NCBI GenBank assembly: GCA_030832365.1
Contig: JAURJF010000063.1
Span: 1-5,512 of the forward strand
Reading direction: 5' to 3'
Source of the DNA: Candidatus Nanopelagicales bacterium
Lineage (GTDB): Bacteria; Actinomycetota; Actinomycetes; Nanopelagicales; Nanopelagicaceae
DNA: 5,512 nucleotides
Below, one piece after another: positions 1 through 4,705 of this stretch. The position numbers and the translations under genes were made by a program. The notes beneath the pieces are model-generated. The model ran no database searches. It saw only the letters and a list, made by a program, of their open reading frames with translations, and was not told where the DNA came from. Numbering within the stretch: the first letter of the stretch is position 1; each line of letters opens with the position of its first letter.

Positions 1-1433
1 GCTCCCCTGGCTACTACGACCCTGAATATAGAGAGGGAAATAAGGAGCGCTTAGAGGGTAGATATAAATATGTTCTTAACAATATGGTTGGTGAAGGTTG
101 GCTAGAGAGAGATGTAGCTGATAAATATTTGAAGAAAGTCCCAAGCATTCGCCCCCGCCTTAGCACCGGACAATTAGCAGGAAATAAAGGCCATTTAATT
201 GAGGCAGTAAAAAAAGAGCTAAATGCTCTCGGCTTTACTGAAGAAGAGTTGATGATTGGCGGGCTTATTGTTCGAACCACTCTAGAGAAAGGGCCACAGA
301 GCGCAGCAGAGAGAGCAGTCTTTAAACAATCTCCAGAAAATGCCCCAGATGATCTCCGTATTGGCCTAGTTTCAATAAGGCCTGGAACTGGTGAGATTGT
401 GGCAATGTTTGGCGGTAAAGATTATCTAGAGCGACAATTAAATGATGCTACGCAGGGAATTACTCAGGCAGGATCAACCTTTAAACCATTTGCCCTCGTT
501 GCAGCCCTTGAACAAGGAATATCTCTTGCAAGCGTTTGGAATGGCGATGGACCGAAGATATTTGATGACTTTTTAGGTCGGCCATATGAAGTTTCAAATT
601 ATGGCGGTAAATCATTTGGAGATGTGACACTGCTAAAAGCAAGCGCTGTCTCTGTAAATACAATCTATGTTCCACTCGGTATTAAAGTTGGTGTAGATAA
701 AGTAATTGATGCTGCGAGAAGAGCTGGTATTCCAGAGAGCGTTGCCATGGTGCCATCTCCCTCTGTGGTGCTTGGAGTAGCAAGCCCAAGAGTTATTGAT
801 GTTGCTAATTCATTTGCCACCTTTGCAGCAAATGGCATTAAGTCAAAACCATTTCTAGTTAAAGAAGTATTGGGCCCAAATAAAGGAATTCTCTACCAAG
901 CTCGTATTGAGACTGAACAGGTCTTTGATGAGAGCGTTATGGCTGATCTTAATTACGCACTTGGCGAGGTTGTAAGAGCGGGAACTGCATCATCGGCCTT
1001 AAGAGGTTTTGGTAGACCTGCTGCTGGAAAGACCGGAACTTCTCAATCGAATGCTTCAGCTTGGTTTACTGGATATACCCCACAACTTGCAACATCTATT
1101 GCATTTTATAGAAATGATGCCACGGAATCACTAAATGGAATAGGCGGACTAAATTCTGTAACTGGTGGAAGTTTTCCGGCTCGAATCTGGAACGCATATA
1201 TGAAGGCAGCTCTTAAAGGCCAGCCAAAGTTAGATTTTCAAGCGCCCACATTTATTGGTGGAGTTGAATCATTTCCAATCCCAGATCCAGTTGCAACGAT
1301 TGCGCCATCAGATGCTGCCGCATGGTGCTCTACTGCAGATCTTGAAGGAACTATGAAGGATCTAAGGGATTTCTGCGAAAAGGCGCTAAAGAAGTATTTG
1401 ATTACTACGCCGGTCTTAGAGGAGAAGCCATAA
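1..1433 (+). CDS. ponA: Class A penicillin-binding protein (bifunctional peptidoglycan synthase), 5' partial
   Basis: This is the C-terminal part of a membrane-anchored peptidoglycan glycosyltransferase/transpeptidase that crosslinks cell wall outside the membrane. The reading frame is open from position 3, so the gene starts before the window; the ATG at 84 is internal. The first visible residues (SPGYYDP, then VLNNM) match the end of a GT51 transglycosylase domain. The transpeptidase domain follows with all three active-site motifs in order: STFK with the acylated serine at 474-476, SVN at 651-659, and KTG at 1029-1037. About 476 residues are visible. After the transpeptidase fold comes a short Pro-rich tail with two cysteines (codons near 1326 and 1374) and no PASTA repeat. 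The stop is TAA at 1431-1433, one base before the next gene. The symbol rests on the actinobacterial ponA1-like position upstream of rpsF; the family is certain, the exact orthology is inferred. Confidence 0.95.
   Translation, partial: SPGYYDPEYREGNKERLEGRYKYVLNNMVGEGWLERDVADKYLKKVPSIRPRLSTGQLAGNKGHLIEAVKKELNALGFTEEELMIGGLIVRTTLEKGPQSAAERAVFKQSPENAPDDLRIGLVSIRPGTGEIVAMFGGKDYLERQLNDATQGITQAGSTFKPFALVAALEQGISLASVWNGDGPKIFDDFLGRPYEVSNYGGKSFGDVTLLKASAVSVNTIYVPLGIKVGVDKVIDAARRAGIPESVAMVPSPSVVLGVASPRVIDVANSFATFAANGIKSKPFLVKEVLGPNKGILYQARIETEQVFDESVMADLNYALGEVVRAGTASSALRGFGRPAAGKTGTSQSNASAWFTGYTPQLATSIAFYRNDATESLNGIGGLNSVTGGSFPARIWNAYMKAALKGQPKLDFQAPTFIGGVESFPIPDPVATIAPSDAAAWCSTADLEGTMKDLRDFCEKALKKYLITTPVLEEKP
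1418..1425 (+). promoter_or_regulatory. Shine-Dalgarno site for the GTG-started glycosyltransferase gene
   Basis: The purine-rich AGAGGAGA lies inside the last codons of the penicillin-binding protein gene, nine bases before the GTG at 1435. It decides the start of the downstream gene: no in-frame ATG with a comparable ribosome binding site is seen close by. The site sits in coding sequence and the stop-to-start gap is a single base, so translational coupling of the two genes is likely. Confidence 0.75.
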
Positions 1434-1434
1434 A

Positions 1435-2661
1435 GTGTTAAAGAGCAAGAGCCTGCAAATAGCTCTGCTAGTAGCACTGATTGCAACGCTACTTTCTTTC
1501 GCTAAGTTCAATCATTGTCGCGGCACCAATTGGGCAAGCCCAGATGTCTATATTCATATGTGTTATTCAGATATATCAGCCCTCTATGGAGCAAGGCAGA
1601 TAGATACTGATAAGTGGCCCTATGCCTCAGCTGATAATTCACTGGAATATCCAGTGCTTACCGGAGTGGTTACTTACTTAACTGGTTTACTTATCGATGA
1701 TCCAAATGGATATCGCGCATACTTTGACTTAAATGCCTTCTTAATTGTGCTCCTGCTATTTGCATCAGTATTTATCCTCTGGCGTCTTGCTCCTAAATAC
1801 ACCCCGCTATTTCCAATCGCGCCAGCAGTCTTTGGTTCACTCTTTATTAATTGGGATATCTGGGCTGTTTTATTTGCTCTTCTTGCTATCTACTTCTTTG
1901 AAAGTAAACCTAATCTCTCAGCGCTCTTTCTAGGAGTTGCTATCTCAACAAAATTCTATCCAGGGATAATTCTCTTTGCTATTGCGCTACTTCTTTGGAG
2001 CCAGAGAAAACACTTAGCACTAATTAAGTACTTAGCCATAACACTTATATCCTGGCTGGTAATTAATCTTCCGGTAGCTATCAATAGCTATGACGGCTGG
2101 TACCGTTTCTTTAAATTAAATCTTGATCGAGATAGCGATCTTGGATCAATTTGGTATGCAGCAAATCTCCTTGGCTTTTATGGTGGTAATATAAATAACT
2201 TAACGATCATTGCTTTTTTGATTGCACTTGGAGCGATTGCAGTTTTTTTCTTTGCAACTGCGCCATCAAGAAGTGATCTGGCAAATTTAAGCACCGTAGC
2301 CTTTTTAACCCTTGCTGCCTTTGTAACGATAAGCAAGGTCTACTCACCGCAGTACATCCTCTGGTTAACCCCCCTTGCAGTATTAGCATTAAGTAGGGAT
2401 AGCCAACGTTTTGCATTCTGGGTTTGGCAGGCAGGTGAGGCGCTCTATCACTTTGCTATCTGGCAGTATTTAGCTTCCTACTCTGGGGCAAAATTTGGCC
2501 TTAGCCAGGAACTATACGCCCTTGCAATCTTGGCTCGAATTGCAGCTCTGGCCTATTTCTCAAGTGTTCTGATTAGGGCTGCTCTGGCAGATAGATCCCA
2601 GAGCCTGCGTAATGCACAGAGAAACCCGCTGGATTTTCTCCCTGACAGTATCTACGGCTAG
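1435..2661 (+). CDS. Polytopic GT87/DUF2029-type membrane glycosyltransferase (probable polyprenyl-phosphate-sugar user)
   Basis: This 408-residue, highly hydrophobic protein has about ten membrane-spanning stretches. The clearest lie near residues 7-23, 102-117, 142-155, 176-188, 198-213, 257-274, 285-299 and 308-320. GT-C fold enzymes of the GT87 group move mannose or a related sugar from a polyprenyl-phosphate carrier to an envelope acceptor on the outer membrane face. Fitting this, there is an acidic residue in the first long outer loop (CYSD, Asp46), then EYPVLTG (71-77), NWD (139-141), STKFYPG (171-177) and KVYSPQYILWL (301-311), a pattern I associate with the Rv0051-like family. The start is GTG with a good Shine-Dalgarno site. 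It directly follows a cell-wall synthase gene, suggesting envelope glycan or lipid-linked sugar assembly. Donor and acceptor cannot be told from sequence. A 25-residue charged cytoplasmic tail closes the protein. Family assignment is fairly sure; the substrate is unknown. Confidence 0.82.
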   Translation: MLKSKSLQIALLVALIATLLSFAKFNHCRGTNWASPDVYIHMCYSDISALYGARQIDTDKWPYASADNSLEYPVLTGVVTYLTGLLIDDPNGYRAYFDLNAFLIVLLLFASVFILWRLAPKYTPLFPIAPAVFGSLFINWDIWAVLFALLAIYFFESKPNLSALFLGVAISTKFYPGIILFAIALLLWSQRKHLALIKYLAITLISWLVINLPVAINSYDGWYRFFKLNLDRDSDLGSIWYAANLLGFYGGNINNLTIIAFLIALGAIAVFFFATAPSRSDLANLSTVAFLTLAAFVTISKVYSPQYILWLTPLAVLALSRDSQRFAFWVWQAGEALYHFAIWQYLASYSGAKFGLSQELYALAILARIAALAYFSSVLIRAALADRSQSLRNAQRNPLDFLPDSIYG

Positions 2662-2665
2662 GCTC

Positions 2666-2706
2666 GCCCTCCTTTCCTTTTTTGAAGGGCTCTCTATATA
2701 GAGGGC
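2666..2706 (+). other. GC-rich inverted repeat with two competing 3' arms after the glycosyltransferase gene
   Basis: GCCCTC at 2666-2671 can pair perfectly with GAGGGC at 2701-2706, while its first five bases can instead pair with AGGGC at 2686-2690. Between the two 3' arms lies a perfect 12-base palindrome, CTCTATATAGAG (2692-2703). A pyrimidine run with six T sits in the loop (2672-2683) rather than after a stem, so this is not a textbook intrinsic terminator. It may be a weak terminator, an RNA-processing site, or part of the promoter region for the rpsF operon. I see no convincing -35/-10 pair here. Confidence 0.35.
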
Positions 2707-2734
2707 TACAAGAAGAGGGACAGGAAATGTAGGT

Positions 2735-2787
2735 AACCCTCCTGTCGCGGAGAGACCGTGACCGAATGAGTCCGAAGGAGGTGGGTT
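2735..2787 (+). promoter_or_regulatory. rpsF mRNA leader resembling the S6:S18 autoregulatory element
   Basis: The leader can fold into two stacked stems. P1 pairs CCTCCT (2738-2743) with AGGAGG (2776-2781), and AAC (2735-2737) can add three pairs with GTT (2785-2787) across a bulge. P2 pairs GTCGCGG (2744-2750) with CCGTGAC (2756-2762), including one G-U pair, around the loop AGAGA. The 3' strand between the stems (2763-2775) is an unpaired bulge holding CCG at 2772-2774. Known S6:S18 leaders upstream of rpsF show a hairpin with a conserved unpaired CCG that mimics the complex's 16S rRNA binding site, and rpsR lies in the same operon here. P1 contains the rpsF Shine-Dalgarno, so binding would block translation. 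The pairing is visible; the ligand is inferred. Confidence 0.7.
2775..2783 (+). promoter_or_regulatory. Strong but sequestered Shine-Dalgarno of rpsF
   Basis: AAGGAGGTG matches nine consecutive bases of the complement of the usual 16S rRNA 3' end. It ends ten bases before the ATG at 2794. Its core AGGAGG is exactly complementary to CCTCCT at 2738-2743, so initiation should depend on leader folding. Confidence 0.8.
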
Positions 2788-2793
2788 TAACGC

Positions 2794-3078
2794 ATGCGTC
2801 GCTATGAATTAATGGTGATCCTAGATCCCGATCTAGAAGAGCGCACAGTGGCACCAAGTCTTGAGACATATCTTAAGATTATAAAAGAATCAGGTGGTCG
2901 AATAGACAAACTTGATATCTGGGGCAAGAGAAGAATGGCATTTGAAATCGCAAAAAAAGGCGAAGGAATTTATGCCGTTGTTGATATGCATTGTGAGCCA
3001 GCAGCAATAAAAGAGCTGGACCGTCAACTCAATCTGAATGAAGCAGTGCTTCGTACAAAAGTTGTCCGTCCAGAATAA
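2794..3078 (+). CDS. rpsF: 30S ribosomal protein S6 (bS6)
   Basis: bS6 is a small-subunit platform protein that binds 16S rRNA as a heterodimer with bS18 during 30S assembly. The 94-residue product has the normal family length. It opens with MRRYELMVILDPDLEE, the typical first beta strand and helix entry, and continues with GGRIDKLDIWGKRRMAFEI (residues 34-52), the strongly conserved strand segment, then GIYAVV (58-63) and LNEAVLRTKVVRPE at the end. The ATG at 2794 is supported by the nine-base Shine-Dalgarno and by alignment to the family N-terminus. It is the first gene of an operon with ssb, rpsR and rplI. Its partner rpsR lies 600 bases downstream, which fits feedback by the S6:S18 complex at the leader. 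There is no long acidic C-terminal extension. Confidence 0.97.
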   Translation: MRRYELMVILDPDLEERTVAPSLETYLKIIKESGGRIDKLDIWGKRRMAFEIAKKGEGIYAVVDMHCEPAAIKELDRQLNLNEAVLRTKVVRPE

Positions 3079-3124
3079 ATCCGCAGATAAGTAGAGACCA
3101 CTTAAAGTAGATAGAGGATAAGAA

Positions 3125-3619
3125 ATGGCAGCCGGAGATACACAAATCACACTCGTTGGTAATTTAACTAGCGATCCAGAACTGCGCTTCACACCATCAG
3201 GTGCTGCAGTTGCAAAGTTCACCGTGGCATCAACACCACGTTATATGGACCGCCAGACAAATGAATGGAAAGACGGAGATACTCTCTTTCTTAACTGTCA
3301 GATCTGGCGTCAAGCAGCAGAGAATGTTGCCGAATCACTTACTCGCGGAATGCGCGTAATTGTCTCTGGCCGTTTAAAGCAGCGTTCCTATGAAACTAAA
3401 GAGGGCGAAAAGCGCACCGTTTATGAAGTTGAGGTCGATGAAGTCGGTCCATCACTTCGAAACGCAACCGCTAAGGTCACAAAGACCACACGCCAAGGCG
3501 GTAATAACACCAGCTTTACCGCGCCAACTGAATCTTCCGATGACCCATGGTCATCACCGGCGGGCGTTAGTGGCGGAGGATGGACATCCACCACCGCTGA
3601 TGAACAGCCACCGTTTTAA
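3125..3619 (+). CDS. ssb: Single-stranded DNA-binding protein
   Basis: SSB coats single-stranded DNA at replication forks and repair sites and recruits partner proteins through its C-terminal tip. The 164-residue protein has an OB-fold over about residues 5-112: ITLVGNLTSDPELRFTPSG at the N-terminus, LFLNCQIWRQAAENVAE (54-70) with Trp61, and the strands RVIVSGRLKQRSYET (77-91) and RTVYEVEVDEVGPSLR (97-112). A Gly/Ser/Thr-rich flexible linker follows (about 113-156). The protein ends in the acidic tip DEQPPF, the peptide that binds SSB-interacting proteins. Length and linker are usual for Actinobacteria. The ATG at 3125 has AGAGGA at 3113-3118. The gene lies 46 bases after rpsF and 56 before rpsR, in the conserved rpsF-ssb-rpsR arrangement, so its expression is probably tied to ribosomal protein supply. 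Confidence 0.97.
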   Translation: MAAGDTQITLVGNLTSDPELRFTPSGAAVAKFTVASTPRYMDRQTNEWKDGDTLFLNCQIWRQAAENVAESLTRGMRVIVSGRLKQRSYETKEGEKRTVYEVEVDEVGPSLRNATAKVTKTTRQGGNNTSFTAPTESSDDPWSSPAGVSGGGWTSTTADEQPPF

Positions 3620-3634
3620 TATAAACCAACCATT

Positions 3635-3652
3635 CCGCCCTTAATCAGGCGG
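3635..3652 (+). other. Short GC-rich hairpin in the ssb-rpsR spacer
   Basis: CCGCC (3635-3639) pairs with GGCGG (3648-3652) around an eight-base loop, CTTAATCA. A T-G pair (3634/3653) can extend the stem by one. It is followed by CCCTAAAA and not by a T-run, so it does not look like an intrinsic terminator. It sits 15 bases after the ssb stop and eight bases before the rpsR ribosome binding site. It could protect or process the mRNA, or slow 3' exonucleases. Confidence 0.45.
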
Positions 3653-3675
3653 GCCCTAAAAGAAGGAGCACCACA

Positions 3676-3954
3676 ATGGGAGCACGTTCCAACCGGACGC
3701 TGAAGCAGAAACCAAAGGTTTCGCCAGCGTTAAATAAGAAGTTTAAGAAAAAGCCCTGCAGTTTCTGCAGAGATAAGGTCACCTACATTGACTATAAAGA
3801 TGTAGCGACCTTGCGTAAATACATCACCGATCGCGGCAAGATTCGCGCAAGACGAATCACAGGCGCTTGTACTCAGCACCAACGCCAGATCTCTGATGCT
3901 GTTAAAAATAGTCGTGAAGTAGCGCTACTTCCCTACACCTCAACAGCGCGATAG
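3676..3954 (+). CDS. rpsR: 30S ribosomal protein S18 (bS18), cysteine-containing zinc-type
   Basis: bS18 binds bS6 and 16S rRNA on the 30S platform. The 92-residue protein has a basic, Lys/Arg-rich N-terminal tail (residues 1-26), then the conserved core: IDYKDVATLRKYITDRGKI (38-56), the RRITGACTQHQRQ segment (59-71) and a terminal ALLPYT motif (83-88). It carries CSFC (Cys28, Cys31) and CTQH (Cys65, His68), a plausible four-residue zinc site. Many bacteria have a cysteine-containing S18 and, as a low-zinc substitute, a second copy without cysteines; this is the former. The ATG at 3676 follows AGAAGGAG (3661-3668) with seven bases between. It is co-transcribed with rplI, 17 bases downstream. 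Function is certain; zinc binding is inferred from the residues. Confidence 0.96.
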   Translation: MGARSNRTLKQKPKVSPALNKKFKKKPCSFCRDKVTYIDYKDVATLRKYITDRGKIRARRITGACTQHQRQISDAVKNSREVALLPYTSTAR

Positions 3955-3971
3955 GGAGAGGATAGAAAAAA

Positions 3972-4415
3972 ATGAAACTAATCCTGACTCGTGAAGTTGC
4001 AGGCCTTGGAAATCCAGGCGATGTAGTTAATGTCAAAGATGGCTATGCCAGAAACTTCCTTCTACCTCGTGGATCAGCAATTGCCTGGTCTAAAGGTGGG
4101 GAAACCCAGATTGATGGCATTCGCAAAGCTCGTCAAAACCGCGAGATTCGCGATAAAGATCATGCCAATGAGATCAAGGCAAAGCTTGAAGAAGCAAACC
4201 TTGAAATCAAAGCAAAGGTCGGAGCAACTGGTCGCCTCTTTGGTTCAGTAACAGAGAAAGACATTGCGTTAGTAATTAAGGGCGCAACTGGTATCGATGT
4301 TGATCGCCATAAGATCAAACTGGTTAAGCATGTGAAGAACCTTGGTAAGCATTCAGCTAGGGTTTCACTTATGACTGGAGTGGCAGCAAATATCACCGTT
4401 AACGTTGTTGAATAA
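3972..4415 (+). CDS. rplI: 50S ribosomal protein L9 (bL9)
   Basis: bL9 binds 23S rRNA near the base of the L1 stalk and reaches away from the ribosome, helping keep the reading frame. The 147-residue product has the family's usual length. The N-terminal rRNA-binding domain starts MKLILTREVAGLGNPGDVV. Residues 13-40 fit the classic L9 signature: Gly13, Gly16, Val21, Gly24-Tyr25, Asn28-Phe29-Leu30, Gly34, Ala36 and Ser40. A charged connecting helix (about 42-75) links to the C-terminal domain, which holds GRLFGSVT (87-94). The start at 3972 has GGGAGAGGA just upstream (3954-3962), overlapping the last base of the rpsR stop codon. It is the last gene of the operon and is followed directly by a strong terminator. 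Confidence 0.97.
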   Translation: MKLILTREVAGLGNPGDVVNVKDGYARNFLLPRGSAIAWSKGGETQIDGIRKARQNREIRDKDHANEIKAKLEEANLEIKAKVGATGRLFGSVTEKDIALVIKGATGIDVDRHKIKLVKHVKNLGKHSARVSLMTGVAANITVNVVE

Positions 4416-4422
4416 TTAAACG

Positions 4423-4470
4423 TTAGAGAAAACGGCTCGGCTAACTCCGGGCCGTTTTTTATTTCTCTAA
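4423..4470 (+). terminator. Intrinsic terminator of the rpsF-ssb-rpsR-rplI operon
   Basis: The core stem pairs AACGGCTCGG (4431-4440) with CCGGGCCGTT (4447-4456), ten pairs with one T-G, around the loop CTAACT. It is followed by a T-run (4455-4460, TTTTTT). An outer nine-base perfect arm, TTAGAGAAA (4423-4431) and TTTCTCTAA (4462-4470), encloses it, overlapping the core by one base at 4431. The structure begins eight bases after the rplI stop, so the ribosomal operon should end here and dnaB should use its own promoter. From the opposite strand the T-run is only four long, so two-way activity would be weak. Confidence 0.92.
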
Positions 4471-4515
4471 AAAAGTAGGTAAAAATCTCAACTATTGAGA
4501 ATTAGAAATAAATCT
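4457..4515 (+). other. AT-rich segment with a 15-base dyad, between terminator and repeat cluster
   Basis: This stretch is strongly AT-rich and non-coding. It contains a perfect dyad, TCTCAA-CTA-TTGAGA, at 4486-4500. It lies directly before the first TTACCCACA copy, the order (AT-rich DNA, then initiator boxes) known from DNA-unwinding elements at replication origins. It may equally be promoter DNA for dnaB with an operator. I find no -35/-10 pair good enough to name. Confidence 0.35.
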
Positions 4516-4642
4516 TTACCCACAGAGCGAAAGCCCTTTCACCTGCGTATATGCTGAGAAATTGAAAGTTACCCACATTTCCTCCACAAGCTCCACACAG
4601 GATTAGGGGTACTTACCCACAGATATAGAACTTTTACCCACA
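4516..4642 (+). repeat. Cluster of four direct TTACCCACA repeats upstream of dnaB (DnaA-box-like)
   Basis: Four identical 9-mers TTACCCACA occur in the same direction at 4516-4524, 4569-4577, 4613-4621 and 4634-4642. Start-to-start distances are 53, 44 and 21 bases; the first and last are close to whole helical turns. The 9-mer differs at one position from the classical DnaA box TTATCCACA. Weaker relatives nearby are TCCTCCACA (4580-4588) and CAATACACA (4646-4654), plus a reverse part-site TGGGTAA at 4687-4693 beside the dnaB ribosome binding site. Copy 3 forms part of a small dyad GGGTA-CT-TACCC (4607-4618), and another small dyad GAAAG-CC-CTTTC lies at 4529-4540. The repeats are plain in the sequence; DnaA as the binder is an inference from motif similarity and the replication gene downstream. 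Confidence 0.65.
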
Positions 4643-4705
4643 GCCCAATACACAGTAAAAATCAAGGAATTAGCCCCTGTCAGTGCTGGGTAAGAGGATA
4701 CGCAC

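Noticed and set aside
84..86. ATG at 84 as the start of the penicillin-binding protein
   Set aside because: The same frame is open to the window edge and encodes typical end-of-transglycosylase residues (SPGYYDP...VLNNM), so the ATG is an internal Met codon.
1745..1933. Plus-strand open frame inside the glycosyltransferase gene
   Set aside because: It is out of frame within a long conserved membrane protein gene, with no own ribosome binding site or domain.
2682..2712. TTGAAG ... TACAAG as an rpsF promoter
   Set aside because: The spacing would be 19 bases and the -10 match is poor; too weak to annotate without a mapped transcription start.
2890..3222. Minus-strand open frame of 110 residues across rpsF and ssb
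   Set aside because: It lies opposite two certain ribosomal/SSB genes, crosses their spacer, and shows no recognisable domain; it is a shadow of the coding strand.
4548..4553. TATATG as a -10 element for dnaB (also TATAGA at 4624-4629)
   Set aside because: Neither has a reasonable -35 hexamer at 16-18 bases upstream, and AT-rich spacers give such hexamers by chance.
4516..4642. Repeat cluster as a CRISPR array
   Set aside because: Repeats are only nine bases, spacing is irregular (53, 44, 21) and there are no cas genes; a protein-binding site array fits better.
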